The translations under genes were made by a program, and so were the position numbers. Shown here one piece after another: positions 22,521 to 33,900 of a stretch of DNA of 64,000 bases; position 1 is the first letter of the stretch; every line of letters begins with the position of its first letter. The notes under the pieces were generated by a model. The model did not search any database. It was not told where the DNA came from and worked only from the letters and a program-made list of their open reading frames with translations. The stretch comes from Paratinospora sagittata (taxonomy: Eukaryota > Streptophyta > Magnoliopsida > Ranunculales > Menispermaceae): NCBI GenBank assembly GCA_035771175.1, contig CM069612.1, positions 30,266,150 to 30,330,149 of the forward strand. The letters run 5' to 3'.

Positions 22521-25500
22521 CTAATCCTTCGAAGCCCATTTGCAGAATTGCAAGAACACTCCAGCCAAAACAACTGATTTGCATATAGTAGAAGATGGAA
22601 TCCCATACTTTCCCCTCCTAAACAACCCTTTCACAAATGGCAAGAAGCTCAACACAGCCCAAACACTGCAAATTATCTCCCCCAAGCCTGCTTTATTTTC
22701 ATCAAGCACCGGTGAGTTCACCTGCAGAAGCAGCATTAACAATCTAGTAAGGCTGAACGCAAGAGCAGCCAAATGCACCAACACAAGCGTCGTTCCAAGC
22801 ACGAAGACCGGGGAATCATCAAAGGTTAAGCTTCCTGAATATGCAATATTGTTGTTTTCTTTATTTGAATCATCATCAGTCTCAGTAGTATTCTTGGTTG
22901 CGTCTTTTGGTGTAACCTCGAAGACGGTCTCTGAGATTCTTAGAAGCTTGAGAATAACGCTCAAGAATCCATAAAAATAAGCTGTTGTTGAGATGATTCT
23001 TGACATTCTCTGGTTGTTCCACCATGCTTTAGCTGTGAGTCGACAACTGAGGTATTCAATAAGAGTGTAGATGTTGTAGATAAGGAAAAGAGAGGTTGGG
23101 ATGAGTATGGCTGGTTGTGAAACCTGCAAACCAGAACGTCAAGAGCAAAGTTAAATTGAGTCTGATTATAGTTTTTAAAAGATAACTTATAGTTATTATT
23201 ACTCTATTCGCTACTTTTTATATCATCTTTTTTCACAATTAAGTTGCACAAATTGACATAATAAAAATAGTATGAAAGAAAACATTTTGACGAAACATTA
23301 AAATAAACTACTTTAGACTCGTATTTTCTGTGCACTTCACTTTGAGAGATGATTTTTTTTTTTTTTGGGTAAATCATGCGGTTTGGTCAATGGTTGTTGA
23401 TCAGATCCTTTTGATAATCCAACTCGAAAAGTTGCATTTTCAAAAAGTGACTAATAGGGTGACTTTAGGTCAAACATTTTCAAAAAGTCACATTTTGAGA
23501 AGATGACTCTTGGTCAAACATTAAAGAAAAATACAACACTTCTTATATGGTCTTTCTTCTTTTTCTCCATTGAAACAAAAAAAAAAAAAAAAAAAAAAGA
23601 CCCTACCAACAATCCGTCGAATCTCTCTGCTCTCTTTCTCACTTTCTGCTCTCTATGCTCCCCACTATCTCTCAACATCTCCTCCACGAGAGAGAAGGGG
23701 AAGGTTAGAAAAGTGATGCTAAAAGGGAGCGGGTAGCGAAGATGCCAGTCACCAATAAGCGAGAGGGATTAGAGAGATTCGTTATCAAAGTTTTTTTTTT
23801 TTTTTTTCTTTGGAGAAGTAGGTGATGGGCCACACAGTAAAAGTATTTTTTTTTTTAAATTCGTAATAGAGTTACCTTGTTAAAAAGTGATTATTAGAGT
23901 CAGCTTTTTGACAACGTGACTTTTATAGTTATTCTTAAATAGCTCGTCCAAACGATAATTGAATTTTTAAAAAGGTATCTATCCCATTGGACATGTCAAT
24001 AACTATTGACCATCCTAAAACTATATGCACCAACTAGTCGCAATTTAATTCGGGGCCATAGGTCTGGCTCGGCCAGATCAAAATAGCCTGACATAAATCC
24101 GAGCCCGATTATTATATATAAAAAAAAGTTTATATAGTGAAAAAAAAAACATAATGATAATCAAAAGTGTAATATTTAAGAATATATACAGTATATTATA
24201 TATACATACATACACACCCACATATAGATGTAGTAAATAATGTAATAAATATATATTAAGAGTATATACTATATATCTAGGAGAATAGTTTTAGAATTGA
24301 AAAATTGTTGTAACATTCTAATATTTAGAATTTCATAGTAAATTAAAAAATATTAGGTTTACAAATTATTTTTTATTTATTTAGAAATTAATAATTAATA
24401 TTTTTATTTAATTATTAATTAAATTTTATGTATATTTTTAACCTTAAATGTTTTTAGTTATATTGTAGGTCCAAAACCCTAGTCTAAAGGCCCGATCCAT
24501 ATAACTCTTAACTCTTAGATTGGGTTTATTTCAAAATAAAATTTCCATCAACGGCATAACTCCGAAAAAACTTGAAGAGGAGGGAGGAAAGGAAATTACC
24601 GAGGGAAACATTGATGTGTTGGACAGTAGGCAATACGCGGGTAGAGCCGCATAACATAACTCCAGAATTGATCGGATGGCCCAGAGACATACATAAAGAT
24701 ACGCCAAGGATTGTCTAAACTGTAATTTTCCGAAGATTAAGCCGAGAATGGGACTATTGGAGGTGAAGAGAACCTCTAGAAGACCAGTGGACCACCTCTT
24801 CCATTGGACCATGCACGCGGGCCCACTAGATGGAGCAAAGCCTAGGAACCCAGGTACGTCTGGCTTATAGTATATTGATTTCCATCCTTTTGAGTGAATT
24901 TTCAACCCTGTTTGCAAGTCCTCTGTTGTTGAGCCATACCTCCACCCAGCCTGCAATTTTTTTTAAAATATAAGTATATGAAATAAAAATATTTTTTATA
25001 GAATAAATTTGTGCAGGTTTTGCTTCGACAACATGGGATGAATAAGTGATGCTAAATGGATTGAGGTTTGTACAATAGTGCACAATGCATCACTCCAACA
25101 CTTTTGAATTTTTATTAAATTACGTGGCAATGTATGTTTGGGGTGTTGTACAACAATACAAACTGCAAATACATCTTATCACTTTTGAATTGCATCAAAT
25201 CATACATTAAATCACATATTAACACATGATTTAATACATATCTAAAAGTGCTATGGTGACGCAATTTGTACTAAAGTACACACCCTAAACCATATAACAT
25301 CACTCTCGTAATAAGTATTATATAAGTTTAATGGTGAGAGCCTCATACACTAACAATCATTCAATGTAAGTCATGTTATGAGTTAAAAATAAGGATTATA
25401 TATTTAATTTGCCTCACTTTCTTTCTTTTTTTCAGCCGTATCGTAACACTAATTTTCAATTTTTTGTTTTCCTTAATCATATCAATAAAACTCTAATAAG

Positions 25501-28500
25501 GAAATAATCTCTTACCAGCGCACCCCATTCAGTATGGGATTCATAGGTTACATCTGAGACTTGAATAGCTTGCTTAAGAAAGTTGGTAATATCACTTGGA
25601 CAACACGAGCCTTCATTTGATCCAGACAAGCACTTAGCTGCCGATTCCACAAAATTTGGGGATTGCCCAAATATCTTCTTCAATTCTTCTGATTTCCCTA
25701 TAAATTAGAAGACAATTCATATCAAGCAAATTAGATAATTATTAAACATTATTAAACAATAATAAAAATAATGTACCTATTTGGTAGTCAAGAAAATAAG
25801 GATTGTCTCAAGATTAAGGTGACAATAGCTTAGAAATGTTTTTCTTGAGAAAGTTCAGTCGTGAAAATTTGTAAGGTGCCTTGCGTGGATGAGAAAATAG
25901 AGATTTTCCTAAAAAAAATAGTGATTTTATTGAAAAGCTTTCTACTTTTCAATGTTTAATTGACAAAAGAGTTGAGAAAAAGTTTTAAAAATATTTTCTT
26001 TACCCCCTTTTTTCTCACCCATAATTTTCTCAGCCTAGGTGGGGTGAAAAAGACAAAAAAAAAAAAAAAAAAACTTTTTCATGAGAATTTTTACACAAAA
26101 TTTGAAGAAATTATAATTATCTAACTATATACTAACTTATAGCCAACTGTTAAAAAAATTTCTTGTGTCTAACTAAATAGCCATGAGAAAATTTTAGCAA
26201 GATTGTTGAGTGAGACTAAGAAAATTTTCTCATAGTTAATTAGTTATTCAGTTATTTTTAAAAATTAATTGTAAAAAAAAATCTTGTTTGAAAAATCTTT
26301 TCTTCACCCCCTACTTGAGAAAATTGTAGGAGAAAATAGGGGGTTGAAAAAAAAAATTTAAAAAATTATAGCTAAATGATCATTATAAAAAATTTTAAGG
26401 AGATTTTCTCTAAAAAATATTTCTCAAGTCACCAAAAGCATAACAATAGGCTATGTACGCAAATAATAGTTTTACATTAGATGCAAGTAAATTATCATAT
26501 ATATGAGTCAGAATTTCTTACATGAGGCCTTTGGGACTAAAATCCCAAGTAGCGAGTGAAGCCAATTAAGTATAGACAGTATTAGTAATATATGTGGTTA
26601 ATTCATTGAGTTTAACTTACCATTTGACAAGCTAAAAGCTGTTGGTTTCATCAATTCTTCTGGCGATAATCCATACATAACTTTTCTTCTATGAAAGCAG
26701 CCAGTTCCAGAATAGTACATTCCTTGAATCCCTGCTACTCCAAATGCCGTGTACTGCACAAAAAAAATTTTAGTTCCAGTTGTATAATTAGCACAAAGTT
26801 GGTGTACTTGAGGTCCTGAGAGATGAAATAATAACAGTAAGGAGACGAAGAAGAAAAGAAATTTACTTCAAACAAGACACTCATTTGGTTTGCAAACGGA
26901 TCATCTCTATGACATCCATAGAACAGTTGTGGGAATTGAACAAATCCACTTTCTTTGTCTTCCTTAGTACCCAGTAAGAAACACATTGCATCAGCAACAA
27001 TCTTTGGATTGTTAGCGAACATGTCGCAGTCTACGTTCAACATGATCGGTGAATTTGTCATCACCCCTGAAACTCTTGCCTATTCATAAAAAAATTATTA
27101 GATATTCAAAAGTTGGTCATTAATCTTTCTGTTTTAGTATACTTGGATTTTATTATTTTTTTGGGATTTTTCATGAAGTTATATACCAGAACATTCAAGG
27201 CGCCCGCCTTGAAATTGTGTGGATGTTTTGGTTTTTTCTCTCTTGATACATAAACAAGATGTGGCACTCCATCTGCTAGGCCTTCCTTGTTCTCCCATAG
27301 AACCTACTCAATATACAGGCAAAAAAATTAAGTTAATGCTTTTTGGAGTAAATCTTCTCGTCCAAGCATAGAAATAGTTAAGTAGAGATAATATCGGTAC
27401 TTGTTAAGATTCAGGCCAGCCCGATAGACAAGCAAATTAGATACGTACCTTAATGATAGTCGGATGATTTTTTCGTTCAACTTTGGAGAAAATTTCTGAA
27501 TTATAGGAAGCTGGGGTACGCTCTGCCTCTTCAATTTTTTGTTCAAGGAGCTTGTATTCATTCTAAAATTGAGACAAAGGCAAATGACAGGTTTAGAGAT
27601 TTAACAATATGTTACAAACACAATGACTCTATCATCATTTTAAGCTTAATTAAACTAGCTAGTTCCAATGTTATCCAAAAAAGAAATTAGTTCTACTGCT
27701 GTGATTGGTTTATAACAAATTATATTGTGATTTGCCCTGCAATTAAATACATACAAGAATAAGTAGTAATTACCATGGAAGCAGGGGCGGAGCCTCTTTA
27801 GGGCTACCCTGGTCTACACCTCCGTAGCCTACTTCACAAAAAAGCCCCTCCTTATTTTTTATAATTTTATTTATTTTTTATTTTTTTTTATTTTTAATAT
27901 AAAGGAAGGAAGGAAGGCCCACATAGCCTATTTCTTTTAAAGTTTTTTTTTTAAGTTTTTTTTTAATATTTTTAATATTTAAAGTATATTAAATAAAAAA
28001 AATTATTAAAAATATTAATTTATCAAAAACTAATATCCAACAAATTATAATCACAATCCAATAAAAAAATTTACATATGAACACTTGAAAACGCACTTCT
28101 CTGAATATTTTACTCAAATATCGATTTAAAACGTTAAATATAAGGCTGACAAATGGTTTTTAAAAAGTTTAACTGGACGCTTTTTCTACAACAATGTTTG
28201 TCTTAATTCAAAATAAGTACTCGTGTCTATCATTTAAATTTTAGTGATTTACATATTTGAAAATGTGCAATAAATAATCTAATAGATATACATGTGTAAT
28301 TACATGCTTAATTACAATTTTTTACAGTTAAATTAGTATTTCTCTTACTGAAAAAAAATTGATAATTTAACTATAAAAGTTAGGTGACTCCACGTACTTA
28401 TCTTTTGAATATTAGTGATTTGCATATCTTAATCAATGAATTTTCCTTGTACCGTTGAGGTTTGTCTAAAAAAAAAATTTAGTCTACCATAAATAAAATT

Positions 28501-30242
28501 TATGGCTACGCCCTTGCATGAAAGTGACTTGGCTTACTGCATGGATAAGTTTAAAGGAAGTCTATATTCATTTTTAAAAGCCATAACTTTTGGGTGGAAC
28601 CCAACTATATACTATCAAAAGGAACACAGATACTAATACTTTCCCTTGTAATAGAGAGGAAAAATATGACTAATAAATAAGATAAATAAGCGAAAGCTTA
28701 GCAAGAAAAGTTCGAAGACAAGACCTCTATGACTTAACAGTTTGAAGTTATTTCTAACATTTGACCATTTCACAAGCATAAATTTTAAATACCCTTAAAG
28801 GTCTGATCATCTTATCTGGGCATGTGAGGGTGAGTCTTTCTGTTTGCTCTGACTGCAAACTACTAGTGATCCAGGAAATTATTAATAATGGAAATGAGTC
28901 TTTCAGCCAGGCAGATCCTATTGTTCAGGATATTAATAATGGGAATTAATGTTTTGTGTCTTTTCATTTTGTTCCAAGAAATTTAAATGTTGTTGCTCAT
29001 GAACTAGCAAGCAGAGCTTTCACTCGGGAGTTTCCTTTGTCTGGGAAATTTTTTTGTATCATGATGTATCAGTTGATCATTTTCTGTTTAATACAATCTT
29101 AATTTTGTGGCAAAAAAAAAAAAAAAAGTGAAAATAATTTATTAAGTTTATTTTCAATATCAGCAAGATTATTTTGATAAACTAATACCATTACTATGAT
29201 GAGTCATTAGAGACAGGTTTGGGTCAAAATAATACTTCACTTTGGATGTGTTTCAATAACCAATATCTGCAACTAGCTTGTCAAGCATATTATATACAGA
29301 GACTAATTCATGACTAACACATTTTTCAAACACATTTACTTGACATTACCCTTTAAAGTTGTTGAATCGCCTCAAATTATGTGTTAATGCGTAATTTAAT
29401 GCGATCCAACAACTCTTATGTCAAGAAAGTGTATTTAAAAAATATATTTCTAGAGCAATTTTCATATAAAATAACCAAAGATAATCCATTGAGCATGAGC
29501 TTAGATTTTTTGTTTGAACTCTTTGCTGGGTTACTTGTAAAATACGTAGATGTTGCAATAGTAACATACCTTCATTTGGGTCCATTCCTTAAGAAACTCC
29601 ATGGAAGCATCACTGGAACTTTGAGGCTGATTATCACTGGAAAAATACCGAAAAGGCGCTCTAACTTGAACATTATGCTTCTTACAAAAAGGAATCCAGA
29701 GCTTAGCAAATTGAACTGTTTCAACCAGGGAATAGTAGGTGAGGGGCGAAGCGCCGTCGTCCGAAACATAGCAAGCAAGCTTATTAGTTGGGTAATCCAC
29801 AGCCAACAAGGAGAGCACAGTGTTTACAGTAATAATAGGTGGCTCAAGCACAGGGTCAGCTGTAGTAACAAACATGTCCACTGGTGGAAGCTCATCAATT
29901 CTTATCCATTCATCCAAAAAAAAGAGAAAAAACTAATTAGAATTCATAACTAATCAACCAATATGAAGAATTAAAACTATTTCATTCTTACATGTATTTA
30001 AGGTGTTCTGGATGTGCTATGTGCTTAACAGGGCTCCATTTGTTGTTCGTGACAAGGAGCCAGGTGAAGGTGAACCAAGATTCACAGAGGAATGCGAGAA
30101 ACCAAGTCATGGAAAATCCATGGTCTTTAAGAAATCGAAGGCGGTAAAAAAGAAGAGCTAGGAGAAGGAAGAAGATGACAAGGTGTGTTAATCTGTGTAG
30201 GGTGTTCTTGCAACGGATTCTTTCGTAGAGAGGCGAAGACAT
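22521..30242 (-). CDS. Cellulose synthase-like protein, CslB/CslH clade, copy 2
   Basis: GT2 membrane glycosyltransferase, paralogue of the gene at 16685-11739. Nine exons: 30242-29992, 29900-29570, 27562-27449, 27303-27187, 27079-26867, 26753-26621, 25697-25516, 24950-24600, 23123-22521. They give 764 aa, and each splice point is at the position used in copy 1. Motifs are DDG (131-133), DCD (288-290), TED (456-458) and QWKRW (496-500); all catalytic residues are present. The start is the Met opening MSSPLYERI; an upstream in-frame Met at 30344 lies beyond the TATA box and is not used. Intron 2 (2007 bp) contains a hAT-like element and a LINE tail; introns 6 and 8 are also long. Exon 2 is almost identical to copy 1 although the other exons are not. 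Confidence 0.9.
23370..23960. other. Repeat-like block in intron 8 of Csl copy 2
   Basis: It contains recurring 'aaaaagt.ac....ggtcaaac' motifs, an A-run at 23577-23599 and a C/T-rich stretch (23600-23690). 'gtttggtcaat..' near 23381 and 'cgtccaaacgata' near 23944 are weakly inverted, so a MITE-like origin is possible. Confidence 0.3.
25840..26440. other. AT-rich repeat-like block in intron 6 of Csl copy 2
   Basis: Multiple 'gagaaaattt' and 'aaattttct' inverted words. One stretch (about 26150-26220) resembles 540-640. Probably a decayed MITE; ends not defined. Confidence 0.3.
27782..28516. mobile_element. hAT-like non-autonomous DNA transposon in intron 2 of Csl copy 2
   Basis: 735 bp with terminal inverted repeats CAGGGGCGGAGCC and (reverse complement of right end) CAAGGGCGTAGCC. 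The flanks are an 8-bp duplication: CATGGAAG (27774-27781) and CATGAAAG (28517-28524), one mismatch. An 8-bp TSD plus a CAGGG-type TIR is the hAT signature. The interior is AT-rich with no transposase. Confidence 0.8.
28828..29127 (+). mobile_element. 5'-truncated LINE: RNase H end plus poly(A)
   Basis: In one frame the DNA reads ...[15 protein letters not shown], then after a small frame change [19 protein letters not shown] and a stop near 29097. It then runs through a short 3' UTR to a 16-base A tail (29112-29127). SDCK.LV and the (N)VVAHELA block are the hallmarks of the C-terminal RNase H domain of plant L1-type ORF2. Inserted antisense to the Csl gene within intron 2. The left end is not precisely placed. 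Confidence 0.75.
29320..29465. mobile_element. Foldback MITE-like element in intron 2 of Csl copy 2
   Basis: 'aaacacatttacttgaca', 'aagttgttgaatcgc' and 'caaattat' pair with 'taattt', 'gcgatccaacaact', 'atgtcaag' and 'aagtgtattt' around a centre at about 29390. Same family as 2945-3115 and the unit repeated at 12501-12816. Confidence 0.6.
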
Positions 30243-30306
30243 GGTGAGTAAGAGAAGAGATAGGTGTTTTGGTGTTCTACCGTGTTCCTTGGTTATCTTA
30301 GTCCTT

Positions 30307-30315
30307 CTTTTATAG
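30307..30315 (-). promoter_or_regulatory. TATA box of Csl copy 2
   Basis: Minus-strand CTATAAAAG about 65 bases before the ATG at 30242, at the same distance as in copy 1. Confidence 0.65.
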
Positions 30316-30684
30316 TCGTTGAGTTGTGAAATATTAAATGACATTTTTATTTTTTATTATTATTTTTTTGTTTTTAGCAGATACAAGCACTCTGGAGACC
30401 TTTTTTAAAAAACAAAAACAAAAAAAGTCACTCACTCTCTAGATCTTTTGACCCTTCCCCCGGTTATACGCCCCGACCAGACAAATCTAGTTTGAAAATG
30501 GTATTGTTAGTAAATCTATCTATACCACTAATAATAATAAGAATACTTAGAATACTCTCACCGTATGACCATTTTTATTAGTTTTGTTAGATTTACCCTC
30601 TTATTTGTTCTTTACAAATTAAAAGGACATTTAATAAATAAGGGTATTCTAAACATTTTGTTCAATTATCTATAGTTAAATGAA

Positions 30685-30840
30685 TGTGAAATGCTTTAAA
30701 AATATATTTTGTTTATATTCTCGTTTAAAATTATTGAATCATCTTGAATTATGTATTAAATAATAAAAAAAATTCAACAATTTTTAAAATAATATCAATA
30801 AAATATATTTAAAAAATATATTAGTAAAAGCATTACTCTC
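30685..30840. mobile_element. Decayed foldback MITE-like element
   Basis: Shows the pattern 'aaatatattttgtttatattc..ttgaatca' ... 'ttcaacaatttt..aatatcaataaaatatattt' and ends 'gcattactct', like the elements at 2945 and 29320. Lies upstream of Csl copy 2. Confidence 0.45.
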
Positions 30841-33256
30841 AATAAAAAATTGTGTTTTCGCAACTGTCCGAACCATACACGACTTCGAATAAGTATATCC
30901 ATGTGTTCGTTCACCTCGTCTCCTTCTTCTTTTTTTACTTTTACTATAACCACCAAAACAATATCCTGAGATTCTTTTTTCAGTATGGCCCTTCTTCCAA
31001 ATGCTTATTCTCTGAAGGCCTCTCATTTATTCGACTACAATATTATGGCAAGTGGGTTAAAATGTGAGGAGAAAATTAATGCAGGAGTAGCAAGTGGGTT
31101 TAAAATGTAAGGAGGAGAAAGCTTAGCTTAGGGAGATAATATTCTTCGTACGCCTCTCATTCATTTATTTATTTATTTATTTATTTTTCTTTGCCGTGTG
31201 GTTGCATTTCTTTTCTTTCTTTGTCATTGCTTTTCAGTCAGAGGATCGATTGAAGATTTCCTTACAACGTTAAAGCTAAGCATCGTCTCATTTGATGGTC
31301 ACTGATTTCTTTGGGGATATCGAAGTGATGATCTCTTATAATAATATGTTTAGAGCAACGTGATTTCTCACTTTCAATTATTAATATTCATTGTTTAGAT
31401 CTTTATTTTAATTACAAAATAATATTTTTAATTGATATATTAGTATCAATATTATATATATTAATAAAAATTTAAATATTGTCCTTAATATTTCACTAAA
31501 TTTTCTCAAATAATATGTTAAAGAAAAGCCTCTTAAAAAAGCTTTTCCTTGCCCAAAAGCCTCAAAACAAAAGTTTCTAGTTTCTTTTTTCCCATTTAGA
31601 GAAAAATATTCATAAAAGGAAATTTGGTGTGACGAGCCGGAAAAAGACTGTATGTGATAAAACAACATTTTCCAAGCTCTGAACAATATTAAGGACATGG
31701 GACCTAACGCCTCTCAACCTCAATGTGCCCAGCTCCACACAAACTGAGCTACCCACACTTGGGTAGGGACTTTGATATATCAAATAAACATTTGACACGT
31801 TGTTGGTCCCGAAGAAAGTTTTTTTTTGTGGGAGTTGGTGTCTTCACATTTATGGAGCATTGAATATCTTGCTGCAAAAGGAAACATTGACAGTGAGGTT
31901 TGGTGTGACTCGAGAATACAAGAAAACCAGTGGTTTTTTGTATGGCAAAAACGTGCTTGAAACTCCACTTATTGTGTGAGTTCGTAGTAGAGTGATTCAG
32001 ATTTCTTTTAGTGATCACTTTATCTAATCTTGGGGTAGTTTTGGATAGTTTCACTTTTTTCCTCTTTGTCACGGTGGTTGGATTGTACATCAATTTTTTT
32101 TTTTTTTTTTTTTTGTGATTATCTTAATCACTTGGGTTTTTTATTTGTGATTTAGTTTACTTTGGAGTTTGGAGAAATTTGGTGATTTGTTCTTATAAAT
32201 ATTATAGTATGACTAGCAAAATTGAGAGCACATATAAGTGTGAATTTAATCATTGTTTTAATTAGTACGATTCAAATATAATATTTGAAACAAATTTTTA
32301 TAGCATAGTAAAAATGCTTTTGTTAAAAATTTGTAATATTATAAAATTAGAAAAATGTAATATTTTCTATCATTGTGGGTTATACCCGAATTAATGATAG
32401 CAACTGGAAAGTGCTTTGGTTTTAAGATTTTTAATAACATTTTTAACGTATATCAAAACAACTTTTAAATATAAATATAATTGTAATGTGATACAAAACA
32501 ATTCAATAACTCATTTATATTTCTCAAGTGTATTTCTCGGGCATTACTCTTATAAACTCCCTCAAAATCATAAGCATTAGTTGCTTGAGTAGAAATCCTT
32601 TGAAGAAAAGAAAATTCCAGGAATTTATATATATATATTTCTTTATGAGATTCGTTGCAGGTCAAGATAAGAATAATTGGAAACATTATGTACTTATTAA
32701 TTGTTGGGAATCTCTTCATAAGAGGATATTAATCCTTGTCCACGCTCTGCCTTTCAAAAAAATAAAAACCCTTGATCCTTGTCCAGCAATATTTTTCCCT
32801 TTTAATGGTACATTTGGTCTTTGATAACGGAATATCCAAAAATTATTAATCTTAATTCAAATAAAGCTAAGCAGTCAAAATTCTCTTTATTGAACGAATT
32901 GATTCATGTAGGAGAAAGTGCAACTTTAATTCCTTTTTTTTTTACCCATTTTTTCGAAGGTGTCATTTTATTTTTTAGGTCAAGACTAATCCTCTCAGAA
33001 TACGAATAAACAGCAGAATATTTCTGACGACCCTCCTCAAAGTGAGTATAATTTTACAAAAAAAAAAAAAGTTCAAATTCAAACTCCTGCCTTTCCAATA
33101 AAAATGAGTCGTCCATCCAACTCACTCACGTCACTTTGAGTTTAATTCCCATCTTTTGGTAACACATCAATCATCCCATGTCCATTCTTTAGTACTTATC
33201 TACATTTTTTCGTTCATATCCCCCCTTAAGGACGTGCACTTCATTCAAATATTAAG
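30841..33256. other. Gene-free stretch
   Basis: Several open frames of 60-115 codons occur on both strands, none with a recognisable domain, and no splice-consistent gene was seen. T-rich runs lie at 32091-32114. A (TTTA)n run lies at 31163-31187. Confidence 0.4.
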
Positions 33257-33450
33257 GGAATATATTCTCCAATTAACTGATGGACGGTGAGATTGAGAAG
33301 TGAAGAATTTCCCAAAATGCCATGCACTTTAAAAATTAACGGAATATATTCTCCAATTAACTGATGGAGGGTGAGATTGAGAAGTGAAGAATTTTCCAAA
33401 ATGCCATGCACTTTAAAAATTAAAAATTAAGGGAATATATTCTCCAATAT
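33257..33450. repeat. Tandem duplication, 84-91 bp unit
   Basis: Units begin 'ggaatatattctcc' at 33257, 33341 and 33432 (third partial). They share 'gagattgagaagtgaagaatt' and 'aaaatgccatgcactttaaaaatta'. The second unit is longer by one extra 'aaaatta'. Confidence 0.9.
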
Positions 33451-33589
33451 AACTGTTCATAGTAAACTTGACCAGACTCCCCTTCACTTGTCTCCCAACT
33501 TCATAAAAAATAATCTTTTCTTTCAGGTATCATAATCATTACGTAATAATAATAATAATAATAATAATAAAAGTAAAAGGCTGTAGAGT

Positions 33590-33900
33590 GCTGTTGTAAA
33601 GTGCATATGGTAGAGCGGCAACTTAGGTGGTACCTATTATATATAGTTTAAGTCAAACGAGCATTAAATGGAATTGTAGAAGCCATTGAATGTGATGGTA
33701 CAGCGCAATTTATTAAGTGGTACAGACCATTAATTGCCATTTGATGACGCTATGCATAGCATTAAATGTCATTGTAAAACGCATTAAATGTGATGGTAAA
33801 ATTTATTATATATAATTACAATCTTACTACATAATTGCATGAATTGTCACCCTAACGCAATGACATTTAATGCATTGGGCTCTTATCCCATAGAGGCATT
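33590..33900. repeat. Degenerate 'gcattaaatgt.attgtaaaa' repeats
   Basis: The phrase recurs at about 33660, 33685, 33728, 33759 and 33780, and inverted near 33845-33875 ('caatgacatttaatgcattg'). This suggests an old foldback or tandem element. No ORF. Confidence 0.4.

Noticed and set aside
30242..30344. Upstream Met at 30344 for Csl copy 2
   Set aside because: It would place the TATA box inside the coding sequence and add residues with no counterpart in copy 1.
31749..32093. 114-codon minus-strand ORF
   Set aside because: Basic, with no recognisable domain, and surrounded by repeat-like DNA; no splice or promoter support.
33541..33569. Possible CRISPR-like or regulatory array in the (TAA)n tract
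   Set aside because: A plain trinucleotide microsatellite in a plant genome.
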